A stretch of 64,000 nucleotides of DNA, from positions 3,162,001 through 3,226,000 of the forward strand of contig NZ_CP009110.1 of the NCBI RefSeq assembly GCF_000739085.1, given 5' to 3'. The position numbers and the translations under genes are program-made. This stretch comes from Amycolatopsis methanolica 239. Its GTDB lineage: Bacteria > Actinomycetota > Actinomycetes > Mycobacteriales > Pseudonocardiaceae. The notes beneath the pieces are model-generated. The model was not told the DNA's origin, made no database searches, and was given only the letters and a program-made list of their open reading frames with translations. This document shows, piece after piece, positions 53,610 to 62,667 of the stretch. How positions within the stretch are numbered: the first letter of the stretch is position 1; each line of letters begins with the position of its first letter.

Positions 53610-54425
53610 ATGATCGAAATCGCCGCCACCGGCGTCCCCTTGTCCGAGCCGGCTCAGACCCTGTTGGAGACGCCGCAGCGGCGGTTGCCCGCCGAAGTGA
53701 GCTGGCTGGCCCTGTCCACCCCGGGGACGAACGCCTACGCGACGGTCGGAAGCACCGGGCTGCAGCGATCCGTCCTCGACCGCCTCGATCGTCCGTCGGT
53801 TTCGCGCGAGATCCGGTTGGCCGAACTCGACCGGAACCGGCCACCGGTCAGCCTGGCCGAGCTCCCCGTCCCGGCCGATGAGCTGCCCACCTGGACGGAG
53901 TGCCTCATCCCGGCCGGCTTCCGCGACGGCCTGGGCGTGCCGCTCTTCGAGCCTGGCGGCCCGTACCTGGGGCTGCTCGCCCTGCTCTTCTCCGGCCGGA
54001 ATGCGCCATCCGATGATCTTCGCGACCGCGTCGGGCAGCTCGCGCCACTGGTCGCCCGGTGCGTGTCGCCCATGCGCTCGCTGCTCGGTACCGCGCGCCT
54101 GGTACAGAGCGTCACATCGGGTGCCGTCCTGTACCGCGACGGCGCCACCCACCCGCTGCCGGGACTCGAGGACCACTCGCTCCTGGCGGACGCGTGGGAG
54201 CACCACGCGCGTTCAATGCTGACCCTGCGCCCCGACAACCCGATCACGCAGACCGGGGTACTCAGCGAGTTCTCCCGGCGCGGTGTCTCGTCCCGTCTCG
54301 GGAAGAATCGCGCGGACGTGAAACACCAGATGCTGGACCCGATCATCGTCGCCGGTCCCTGGGGCTTGGTGGGCGGCCTCGTCGCCGTGACTGTCCGGAA
54401 GCTGCTGCGGCGCGCCGGCAACTGA
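53610..54425 (+). CDS. GAF-like stress regulator fragment, N-terminus frameshifted
   Basis: 271 residues from ATG 53610. The sequence AATGVPLSEPAQTLLETPQRRLPAEVSWLALSTPGTNAYATVGSTGLQ and LIPAGFRDGLGVPLFEPGGPYLGLLALLF is GAF-like, of the kind found in front of LuxR-type regulators. No helix-turn-helix follows. The nine codons MPDDPIVAK at 53584, with the ribosome site AAGGGAG, end in TGA that overlaps this ATG; restoring one base would fuse both frames, so 53584 is probably the true start. Whether the protein is functional is unclear. Confidence 0.6.
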   Translation: MIEIAATGVPLSEPAQTLLETPQRRLPAEVSWLALSTPGTNAYATVGSTGLQRSVLDRLDRPSVSREIRLAELDRNRPPVSLAELPVPADELPTWTECLIPAGFRDGLGVPLFEPGGPYLGLLALLFSGRNAPSDDLRDRVGQLAPLVARCVSPMRSLLGTARLVQSVTSGAVLYRDGATHPLPGLEDHSLLADAWEHHARSMLTLRPDNPITQTGVLSEFSRRGVSSRLGKNRADVKHQMLDPIIVAGPWGLVGGLVAVTVRKLLRRAGN

Positions 54426-54479
54426 GGAACAGCCGGCTCGTTGGATTGACCATGTATGGTGCGACTCGCCGCAGTTCTT

Positions 54480-54805
54480 TGAGATTTGTCGGGCCGGTGC
54501 TCGACTCCGTGCGTGAGCCGGTGCGCCTGGGCGACGGTGAGGGTGGCGTCGACGCCGACTGTCAGTTCGGCGTGTGGCGAGGGACCGATCCAGCGGATGC
54601 GCACCTGCCCGGCGCGCTGCTCCCCGTCGACGGCGGCTGCGGCGTGCTCGACCAGTTCGACCGTGGTGCGATCGACGGGCCGATGATGGCGCCGGCCAGC
54701 GGGAACCCGAGCCCGACCCCGGCCGCGCCGAGCAAGGCGAGCGAGGTGAACCCCGCGGTGCGGCCGTGCAGCCCGTCGGCGACCAGCGCGGCCGACCCGA
54801 GATCT
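54480..54805 (-). pseudogene. Cation diffusion facilitator remnant
   Basis: One minus-strand frame reads SAALVADGLHGRTAGFTSLALLGAAGVGLGFPLAGAIIGPSIA, the helix 5-6 region of CDF metal/H+ antiporters (with His and Asp metal ligands). Another frame continues VELVEHAAAAVDGEQRAGQVRIRWIGPSPHAELTVGVDATLTVAQAHRLTHGVEH, the cytoplasmic domain. Helices 1-4 and the end are missing and the frames do not match. Confidence 0.75.
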
Positions 54806-54810
54806 TGCGG

Positions 54811-56799
54811 TCAGAGGATGCCGCGGCGGACGTCGCCGGGGAGGCGGTTGGCGCGTTCGAGGTCGCGGCGGGCGCTGGAGCGCAGTTGCCAGGGGACGCT
54901 GACGACCATCACGCCCGGTTCGAAGAGCAGGTGTCCCTTGAGTCGTAGCGCGCTTTGGTTGTGCAGGAGGTTTTCCCACCAGTGCCCGACGACGTATTCG
55001 GGGATGTAGACGCAGATGACGTCGCGGGGGCTGACCCGGCGCATGTTCTTGATGTAGGCCACCACGGGCCGGGTGATCTCGCGGTAGGGGGATTCGAGGA
55101 CTTTCAGCGGCACCTTGACGTCGTAGATCTCCCAGGTCCGTTCGAGTTCGCGGGTTTCGGCCTCGTCGACGTTGATGGTGATCGCGGTCAGCGTGTCCGG
55201 GTTCGCGGCCCTGGCGAAGGCGAGGGCACGCTGGGTCGGTTTGTGCAGGGTGGAGATCAGCACCAGGGCGTGCACCCGGCTGGGAAGGAGGGCGCCGGTT
55301 TCGTCGGGGGCGAGTTCTTCGCGAACCCGGCGGTAGTGGCCCTGGATGACGCGCATCATCACGAACAGCGCCGGGATGGCTATGACCACGAGGTAGGCGC
55401 CGTGGGAGAACTTGGTGATCAGCACGACCGCCAGCACCACGCCGGTGAAGCAGGCGCCGAATGCGTTGATGATCCGGGCGCGGTGGAGGCGCCGTCGTTC
55501 TGCGCCCGTGCCGGCTGCGCGGAGTTCGCGGTTCCAATGCCGCACCATGCCGGTCTGGCAGAGGGTGAACGAGGTGAACACGCCGATGATGTAGAGCTGG
55601 ATCAGCCTGGTGGTGGACCCGTCGAAGCTATAGATCAGTACCGCGGCGATCAGGGCGAGCAGGATGATCCCGTTGGAGAAGGTCAACCGGTCACCTCGTG
55701 TGTGCAGCTGTCGCGGCAGGTAGCGGTCCCGGGCCAGGATCGAGCAGAGCAGCGGGAAGCCGTTGAACGCGGTGTTGGCCGCGAGGATCAGGATCAGCGC
55801 GGCGCTGGCCTGGAGATAGTAGAACCCGACGCTGTTGTCGCCGCCGAACACGGCCGCGGCGACCTGCGCGATGACCGTGCGCTGGTCGCCGTTCGCGCAG
55901 TCGCCGGGGTAGCCGATGAGGTCGCAGGCGTTTTCGGCGATCTTGACCTGGGAGACCAGGGCCAGGAGGGTGATCCCGCCGAACATTGTGAGCGACAGGA
56001 GGCCCATGGCGGTCATGGTGCGGGCGGCGTTGAGGCCCTTCGGCTTGCGGAAGGCCGGAACCCCGTTGGAGATCGCCTCCGCCCCGGTCAGGGCGGTGCA
56101 GCCGGAGGAGAACGCCCGCAGCACCAGGAATACCAGGGCCAGCCCGGACAGCCCGACGTGCTCGGCACGGATGCCGTAGTGCGCGCTCTCGGCCACCGGA
56201 CGGTGACCGACAGCGGTCTCGACCAGTCCGACCACGATCATCAGCAGCACACCGGCCACGAACGCGTAGGTGGGGACGGCGAAGATGCGTCCCGACTCCC
56301 GCACCCCGCGCAGGTTCATCGCCGTCAGCAGCAGGACGCACACGAAGTTGATCAGCATCCGGTGGGGGCCGAGCTCGGGGACTGCCGAGATGATGTTGTC
56401 CACCCCCGCGGCGACCGACACGGCGACGGTCAGGACGTAATCGACCAGCAGCGCCCCGGCGACCACCAGGCCCGCGTCGCGGCCGAGGTTGCGCGAGGCG
56501 ACCTCGTAGGACCCGCCGCCGCTGGGGTATGCCTGCACCACTTGCCGGTAGGACAGCACTACCACGACCAGCAGCGCCACGACCGCGAGCGCGATCCACG
56601 ACGTCAGGTGCAGGAAAGCCACCCCGCCCAGGGCGAGGATGAGCAGGATCTCCTGGGTGGCATAGGTGACCGACGACAGCGGGTCACTGGCGAAGATCGG
56701 CAGTGCGATCCGCTTCGGCAGCAACTCGTGCGCGAGGTGGTCGCTGCGGAACGGGCGGCCGACCACCAGGCGCTTGAGCACGGACGTCGCGGTGGGCAC
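54811..56799 (-). CDS. KimA-type APC-superfamily permease
   Basis: 662 residues. About 12 membrane helices span residues 30-510 (FASDPLSSVTYATQEILLILALGG, SYRQVVQAYPSGGGSYEVASRNLGRDAGLVVAGALLVDYVLTVAVSVAAGVD). A soluble C-terminal domain follows (about 515-662: RVHALVLISTLHKPTQRALAFARA...). This is the arrangement of the KimA/YdaO potassium importer family; Rv2690c is a mycobacterial relative. Potassium as the substrate is a family inference. The start is GTG 56799. It is directly followed on the same strand by the CDF remnant. Confidence 0.88.
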   Translation of the reverse strand: MPTATSVLKRLVVGRPFRSDHLAHELLPKRIALPIFASDPLSSVTYATQEILLILALGGVAFLHLTSWIALAVVALLVVVVLSYRQVVQAYPSGGGSYEVASRNLGRDAGLVVAGALLVDYVLTVAVSVAAGVDNIISAVPELGPHRMLINFVCVLLLTAMNLRGVRESGRIFAVPTYAFVAGVLLMIVVGLVETAVGHRPVAESAHYGIRAEHVGLSGLALVFLVLRAFSSGCTALTGAEAISNGVPAFRKPKGLNAARTMTAMGLLSLTMFGGITLLALVSQVKIAENACDLIGYPGDCANGDQRTVIAQVAAAVFGGDNSVGFYYLQASAALILILAANTAFNGFPLLCSILARDRYLPRQLHTRGDRLTFSNGIILLALIAAVLIYSFDGSTTRLIQLYIIGVFTSFTLCQTGMVRHWNRELRAAGTGAERRRLHRARIINAFGACFTGVVLAVVLITKFSHGAYLVVIAIPALFVMMRVIQGHYRRVREELAPDETGALLPSRVHALVLISTLHKPTQRALAFARAANPDTLTAITINVDEAETRELERTWEIYDVKVPLKVLESPYREITRPVVAYIKNMRRVSPRDVICVYIPEYVVGHWWENLLHNQSALRLKGHLLFEPGVMVVSVPWQLRSSARRDLERANRLPGDVRRGIL

Positions 56800-57575
56800 G
56801 CCCGAAGAGTAGGCAGACCGTGATCGGCCGGGCGGTCCGCGAGCCGTATAAATGCCGTCAAAATCCGCGTCCGTGCCGTCCGGGACACGTCCGGAAGGAC
56901 ACGCCGCCCGTCGTGGGTGTCAATGCGCCGGCACCGCACCATCGGCGCAGGCGAGCGCATCGCCCACCGCAATGGCACTTGACATGACCCTGTCGTCCTG
57001 GGACGCCACAACAGCATCAGCCGAGTTCCGATCACCGCGGATGAGCAGAGTCGTCCACCCCGATCACTCGGGGTACCGACCTGGTCGGCAACGGCAATTG
57101 CAGCAGCGCCCGAACGCCGTTTTGCCTTACGGTGCAACACGGATGGTGGTGGCTGAAACCCATCCCCACACGCGCTCTACCAGCGGAAACGTTTTGAGCT
57201 ACCGTAGGGGAAGGGGCGTCATCGCTGGGCGGATGGCATCCTGCGTGAACCCCTGGACAGCACCGGTTATCACTCTGCATCTCGTGGTATGCGGAAGGAG
57301 GGCCGGAACCGGCCGCGGGCGGCGGGCAGTTCCGCGGCGCTGAGGAAGAGCGGAACGTCCCACTGCCGCGCCAGGGTGCCAGCCGTTGCGGAGTGTCCGG
57401 GCAGGATGTGGGTGAGCGGGATCCCCGCGGCGGGTTGAGCCCGGGAGTCCGCTGCGCCTGCCGGTGCGTCCGCAACGGGGCCGCGCGACGTGCGGATGAG
57501 CAGGGCCGGAAGTCCTCGCCGCGGATGACCATGGCCCGCAGCGGCGCCCGGCCCGCTGTTCCTAGCGTCGGTGTC
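56800..57575. other. 776-base divergent intergenic region
   Basis: No supported gene between the KimA-type permease and the USP gene. The only recognised element is the DosR-like box at 57503. On the minus strand near 57300-57440 a stretch reads AAGIPLTHILPGHSATAGTLARQWDVPLFLSAAEL, which looks protein-like but is not identified. I looked for a c-di-AMP riboswitch before the permease and saw none. Confidence 0.5.
57503..57516. promoter_or_regulatory. DosR-like box upstream of USP
   Basis: GGGCCGGAAGTCCT, one mismatch from the 12195 and 19093 copies, 60-73 bases before the ATG at 57576; spacing identical to the 19.2-kb USP gene. Confidence 0.7.
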
Positions 57576-58457
57576 ATGAACACGAGCAACGCGAAGTACG
57601 CGATCGTCGTCGGGATCGACGGCTCCGGGGAGTCCCTTCGGGCCGTCCGCTGGGCAGCCGCCGCCGCGCGGCTGCGTCACGAGCCACTGCACATCGTCTA
57701 CGGGTTCGCGCCCCTGTCGGGCTTCTACGGGGCCGGCATGCCAGTTCTGCAGAACGCCTACGACGACCTCGTGCGGGCCGGCGAGCGCGTGGTGGCGGAG
57801 GCAGTCGGCGCGGCCAGGGAGATCACGGGCGAGCACGTGCGGATCACCTCCGAGATGCCCAACGAGCCGGCGGCGCCGCTACTCGTCGAACGGTCCCGCA
57901 ACGCCCGCATGATCGCCCTAGGCAGCTCCGGCACGGGCGGCTTCACCGGCATGCTCATCGGATCGACCACGGTGGCGGTCTCGGCGCACGCCGCGTGCCC
58001 GGTGGTGGTCGTCCGCGGCCGGGACGCCGAGTCCGGTCCGGTGGTGGTCGGGGTCGACGGCAGTCCCTCCGGGGAGCGCGCGCTGGCCATGGCGTTCGAG
58101 GAGGCGTGCCGCCGCGAGACCCCGCTGGTGGCGGTGCACGTGTGGAGCGACGACCAGTTCACCGGCTTCTACGGCTCGCTGCCGCTGGCGCTGGACTGGG
58201 AGGAGATCGAGCGGGACGAGCAGCGGCTGCTCGCGGAGCGGCTGGCCGGGTGGCAGGAGGAGTACCCGGACGTCAAGGTCGAGCGGGTCGTTGTGCGCGA
58301 CCGGCCGCGCCACCAGCTGGTGGAGTGGAGCGGGCAGGCGCAGCTGGTCGTGGTCGGAAGCCGTGGCCGCGGCGGGTTCACCGGGCTGTTGCTGGGCTCG
58401 ACCAGCCAGGCCCTCATCCATCACGCGGAGTGTCCCGTGATGGTCGTCCGTCCCTGA
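57576..58457 (+). CDS. Universal stress protein (tandem USP)
   Basis: 293 residues, two intact domains. Domain 1: AIVVGIDGSGESLRAVRWAAAAARL to [20 protein letters not shown] and PVVVV. Domain 2: [22 protein letters not shown] to [31 protein letters not shown]. It is the intact counterpart of the truncated copy at the window start and the frameshifted copy at 19.2 kb; the linker GFAPLSGFYGAGMPVLQNAYDDL is nearly identical to the latter. ATG 57576 matches the family start. The cation ATPase gene follows after 28 bases. Confidence 0.95.
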   Translation: MNTSNAKYAIVVGIDGSGESLRAVRWAAAAARLRHEPLHIVYGFAPLSGFYGAGMPVLQNAYDDLVRAGERVVAEAVGAAREITGEHVRITSEMPNEPAAPLLVERSRNARMIALGSSGTGGFTGMLIGSTTVAVSAHAACPVVVVRGRDAESGPVVVGVDGSPSGERALAMAFEEACRRETPLVAVHVWSDDQFTGFYGSLPLALDWEEIERDEQRLLAERLAGWQEEYPDVKVERVVVRDRPRHQLVEWSGQAQLVVVGSRGRGGFTGLLLGSTSQALIHHAECPVMVVRP

Positions 58458-58485
58458 TCCGCGACCGGATCCCCAGGAGAACGTG

Positions 58486-60877
58486 ATGCGAGCTGCCTCC
58501 GGCGCGGTGCTCGACAACGGGTTGTCCGCGGCCGAAGCCGCCGAGCGGTCGCGCCGCGACGGGCCCAATGCCCTGCCCGCCGCACGGCGGGCCAATCCGG
58601 TCGTGGAGTTCGTCAAACAGTTGGTGCACTTTTTCGCCCTCATGTTGTGGGTCGCCTCGGGGCTGGCGCTGCTGGCGGGGATGCCCGCGCTGGCGATCGC
58701 GATCGCCGTGGTCGTCCTGGTAAACGGGGTGTTCTCGTTCGTGCAGGAGTACCGCGCCGACCGCGCGGCGGAACGGTTGCGGGACCTGCTACCCGTGCGC
58801 GCCACCGTGCGGCGGGACGGCAAACCGATCACGGTCGACGCCACCGAGTTGGTGGTCGGCGACGTGCTGTTGCTGGAAGCCGGAGACCGCGTCTGCGCCG
58901 ACGCCACCGTGCTCTCCGGCGGCCGGCTGTCGGTGGACGAATCGTTGCTGACCGGGGAGAGCGCTCCCGAGCATCCGGACGAGGGTGGCCGCGTGCACGC
59001 CGGCACCTACGTCGTGGAGGGGCACGGTGCCGCCTCTGTGACGGCCACCGGCACGCACACCAGGCTGGCCGGGATCGCCCAGATCACGGCACAAGCTACC
59101 CGCCCGCGCAGCCCGCTGACCGGGCAGTTGCAGCGGGTGGTGCGGATCGTCTCGGTGATCGCGGTGTCGGTGGGCGTGCTGTTCTTCGGGATCGCGCTGC
59201 TGCTCGGCTTCGCCCCGGGCGAGGGGTTCCTGTTCGCCATCGGGGTAACCGTCGCGCTCGTGCCGGAAGGTCTCCTGCCGACCGTGACGTTGTCCTTGGC
59301 CCGTGCGGTGCAGAAGATGGCCGCGCGCAACGCGCTCGTGCGGCAGCTGGAGTCCGTGGAGACGCTGGGCGCCACTACGTTCATCTGCACCGACAAGACC
59401 GGGACCCTGACCCGCAACGAGATGTCGGTGGTGGCCGCCTGGACCGCGGACGGGACCGTGACCGTGGACGGCGAGGGGTACCTGCCCGAGGGACGGCTGT
59501 ACGGGAGCTCCGCGGCGCTGAGCGCGGCGGGGGCCCTGGCCGATTCCGCGGCGCGCTGCTCGCCGGACTCGCGGGCGGTGGAGCGCGGCGGGACGTGGCA
59601 TCCGGTCGGCGACCCGATGGAGGTCGCCTTGCACGTGCTCGCGAGCCGTGCCGGGCGGCCCGCTCCGCCGCCTCCGCTCGGCCGCCGGCCATTCGACCCG
59701 TACCGGCGCCGCTCATCGGTGTCCGATGTGGACGGCCTCCATGTGACGGGCGCGCCGGACAGCGTGCTCCCGCTGTGCGTGGACCTGCCCGCCGGCGCGG
59801 CCGACGCGGTGCAGGAGCTGAGCGCGCCGCGATGATCACCGGCGACCACCCGGCACCGCGGCCGCGATCGCCGCCGAAATCGGGTTGCTGGGTGCGGACC
59901 GGGTGGTGGTCGAGGGCACGGAACTGCCCGGGGACGACACGGCGCTCGCCGAGTTGCTCGACACCGACGGGGCGGTGGTGGCGCGGGTGAGCCCGGAGCA
60001 GAAGCTGCGCATCGCGAGGGCGTTGCAGTCGCGCGGGCACGTCGTGGCGATGACCGGCGACGGGGTGAACGACGGCCCGGCGTTGCGCACCGCCGATATC
60101 GGCGTCGCCATGGGTGCCTCCGGCACCGACGTCGCCCGTGAGGCCGCCGACCTGGTGTTGCTGGACGACCGCTTCACCACCATCGTCAGGGCGATCGAGC
60201 TGGGGCGGGCCACGTTCGCCAACATCCGCCGGTTCCTGACCTACCACCTCACGGACAACGTCGCCGAGCTGGCGCCGTTCGCGGTGTGGGCGCTCTCCGG
60301 CGGCTCGATCCCGCTGGGTCTCACAGTGCTGCAGGTGCTGGCGCTGGACATCGGCACCGACCTGGTGCCCGCGCTCGCGCTCGGCGCGGAGCCGCCCAAC
60401 CCGCGCACCATGCGGGGCCGGGCGCGCACCGGCAACCTCATCGACGGCCGGCTGGTGCGCCGGGCATTCGGGGTGCTCGGCCCGGCCGAGGCGCTCACCG
60501 CGATGGCAGCGTTCCTGGCAGTGCTGCTCGCCGGCGGCTGGTGGTTCGGGGAGGAGCCGGGTGCGGCGCTACTGGCGACCGCGTCGGGAACCGCTTTCAC
60601 CGAGATCGTCCTCGGCCAGCTCGCCAACGCGTTCGCCTGCCGCAGCGAAAGCAGCTGGATCGGCCGCCGCGGTTTCCGGGGCAACCCGCTGCTCCTGTGG
60701 GCCACCGCGCTGGAAGCCGGGATGCTCGCGGTGTTCCTGCTGGTTCCGCCGTTGCCCGGCCTGCTGGGCAGCGACCCGCCGACCCCGTTGGGCTGGTCAC
60801 TCGCGGCGCTGGCGGTCCCGGCGGTGTGGGGAGCGGATGCGCTGCACAAGGCCCTCCGCGCCCACCGGGTCCGCTGA
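58486..60877 (+). pseudogene. P2-type cation ATPase (CtpF-like), internal deletion and frameshift
   Basis: First part: 450 residues, intact through the N-terminal helices, DESLLTGESAPEH (actuator), GVTVALVPEGLLPTVTLSLA (ion site PEG) and DKTGTLTRNE (phospho-Asp), up to DAVQELSAP. Then about 60 codons of the nucleotide domain's end are lost. At 59830 MITGDHP resumes and is shifted by one base, and from 59885 the frame continues LGADRVVVEGTEL, MTGDGVNDGPALRTADIGVAMG and the last helices. Mycobacterial CtpF (Rv1997), a DosR target, has this type. The enzyme cannot be complete. ATG 58486 has AGGAGA upstream. Confidence 0.85.
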
Positions 60878-60969
60878 GCCCCGCGTGCTAGGCCGGCCGG
60901 CATGCGCTGCGCGCGCTGCCGGTTCGTCAGCCCCTCACCGATGATGTCGAGCAGGGCCGGTGCCCCTCG

Positions 60970-61626
60970 TCAGCGCAGGTGGTCGCGGAAGAAGGTGACT
61001 ATCCGCCGTCGCGCGTCGGCGGTCGCGGCCTGGTCGTACCGGGTGCCGGGCAGGCGCCCCAGCACCCGCAACATCAAGGTCAGGTCGGCCGGGGCATGGT
61101 CGTTCATGAACCCGTGCCCGGCGCCGGGGTAGATCTTGACGTTGTGGGGCACGCCGAGGCGGGTGAGGAGGTCGTCGAGGCGGCGTCCGGCCTTGGCGCC
61201 CAGGGGCCCGGCCCGCGCCGCAGAAGCTGCCGACGACCGGGCAGGCTCCGGCCAGCCACGCTTCGGCGTCGGCGGGGCATCCGCCGTAGTTGACGGCCGC
61301 GGCCGCGTAACCGCGGTCCGGCGCCAGCGCGAGGGCGTACCCGCCGCCCATGCAGAACCCGATGACGCCGACCGCCGGTGCACCGGTCGTCCCCGGCGAG
61401 CAGAGCACGGGCGGCCGCGATGTCGTCGAACGTCCGCCCCCGCCGGGCGCCGATGTCCCGTATGGATCGTGCGCAGGCAGCCGAGCCGGCTGCCCCAGTG
61501 GTACAGATCGGGCGCGACGGTGAGGAGCCCTTCGCCCGCGAGCCAGTCAACCTGGGCCCGCGGGTCGTGGCTCACCCCGGTGGAGTCGTGGACCACCATT
61601 GGCGTGCCGATCAGCAGGTCCGTCAC
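60970..61626 (-). pseudogene. Dienelactone hydrolase-family protein, broken
   Basis: MTDLLIGTPMVVHDSTGVSHDPRAQVDWLAGEGLLTVAPDLYHWGSRLGC starts the gene, already missing about 20 codons after the first ten. The fold then continues in two other frames (TFDDIAAARALLAGDD, then VGVIGFCMGGGYALALAPDRGYAAAAVNYGG with the nucleophile Cys of GFCMGG). It returns to the first frame for LGAKAGRRLDDLLTRLGVPHNVKIYPGAGHGFMNDH (catalytic His). So three frameshifts, near 61460, 61385 and 61215, inactivate it. Its start overlaps the DUF1003 gene stop (4 bases). Confidence 0.8.
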
Positions 61627-62030
61627 GACGGGCTCCGGTCGTCGGCCAGCATCCGGCGGTGCAGCTCGGCCGTCATGGCGTGGATGGGCCGGGTCAGTTC
61701 GGTGTTGGTCTTGAGCTCGAGTTCCTGCTGGACGAACTCGTGGTCGGCCTTCATCTGCTGGAAGGCCGCCTGCCGGTTCTGCCCGATCATCACGAACGTG
61801 GACAGGAAGATCGCCTCGAACGACACGACCAGGGTGAGGGTGGGCCAGGGACCGCGCTCAAGGGCCAGCATCCAGGCCGCGATCCCGATCGCGTGCAGGT
61901 AGACGAACCACATCGAGCCCGCGAACCGGGTGATCGAGTCGGCGAGCCGCAACTGCGCGTCACCGCTGCGGTGGGCGCGGTGGGCGACCACCGCGGGGTG
62001 GTGTCGCGGCTCGCCGCTCGGCTGGATCAC
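61623..62030 (-). CDS. DUF1003 membrane protein
   Basis: 135 residues: RLADSITRFAGSMWFVYLHAIGIAAWMLALERGPWPTLTLVVSFEAIFLSTFVMIGQNRQAAFQQMKADHEFVQQELELKTNTEL. Two helices around the ERGPWP turn and the IGQNRQ...D motif define DUF1003 proteins. The function is unknown. GTG 62030 overlaps the SDR stop as GTGA, which supports this start; the frame is open further upstream but as shadow of the SDR gene. Confidence 0.88.
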   Translation of the reverse strand: MIQPSGEPRHHPAVVAHRAHRSGDAQLRLADSITRFAGSMWFVYLHAIGIAAWMLALERGPWPTLTLVVSFEAIFLSTFVMIGQNRQAAFQQMKADHEFVQQELELKTNTELTRPIHAMTAELHRRMLADDRSPS

Positions 62031-62545
62031 GACAACAGCGCTCCGCCATCGACGACGATCTGGGTGCCCGTCGTGTACGAGGACAGCTCCGAGGCCAGGA
62101 ACAACGCGGCCCGGCCGATCTCGTCCGGGTCGCCGAGGCGTTTCATGGGGATCCTGGCCAGGAACCCTTCGAGCACGGCCGCCATGTCCACCCCCGCCGG
62201 GGCTGCGGACTGCGCGGCCGCCACGCCCGGGGTGGCGATGCCGCCGGGCCCGACGCCGTTCACCCAGATGCCGTGCGGTGCCAGTTCCAGAGCGACGTTC
62301 TTGGTGAACCCCCACGCGCCGTGCTTGGACGCGTCGTAGTGCGCCAGCCCGGGAGCCGACGGGTGCAGCGCGTCGATCGAGGTGATGTTGATGATCCGGC
62401 CGCCTTCGCCCCGCTCGATCATGTGCCGCGCCACGTGGCGCGTGCACAGGAACAGCCCGTGCAGGTTGACCCGGAGCACGCGCTCGACCCTCGGATCACC
62501 GGCTCGTCCTTCGGCGCGGGCCGGTGTCGTGGAGGCGGCCTTCAT
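62027..62545 (-). pseudogene. Short-chain dehydrogenase, N-terminus missing
   Basis: The C-terminal two-thirds are intact: RVLRVNLHGLFLCTRHVARHMI (Asn), GGRIINITSIDALHPSAPGLAHYDASKHGAWGF (catalytic Ser, Tyr and Lys in YDASK) and GPGGIATPG to YTTGTQIVVDGGALLS. The N-terminal NAD-binding TGxxxGIG part is absent; instead ATG 62545 starts MKAASTTPARAEGRAGDPRV. About 95 residues are missing, so it cannot bind the cofactor normally. A non-homologous short start has replaced the Rossmann region. Confidence 0.75.
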
Positions 62546-62596
62546 GGTCCTCGACGAGCTTTCGCGCCCGGCCGGCTGTCCCGCTGGGGGGCCGGT

Positions 62597-62648
62597 AGCC
62601 CGGCTGCCACCCCGACCGGTTGTCGGCGGTCGGGGTGGCAGCCGGGCT
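62597..62648. terminator. Long hairpin terminator
   Basis: Perfect 22-base arms (62597-62618 and 62627-62648; core GGCTGCCACCCCGACCG) around an 8-base loop, just downstream of the NCS1 permease gene. No T-run follows, as is common in actinomycetes. It separates the permease from the SDR-DUF1003 group on the same strand. Confidence 0.85.
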
Positions 62649-62667
62649 GGGGCGGTGCGCCTCCGGC

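Noticed and set aside
54955-56823. Plus-strand open frame of 622 codons opposite the KimA-type permease
   Set aside because: Antisense shadow rich in Gly, Asp, Val and Gln; no domain.
56800-57000. c-di-AMP riboswitch before the KimA-type gene
   Set aside because: Conserved ydaO core elements could not be recognised on the minus strand.
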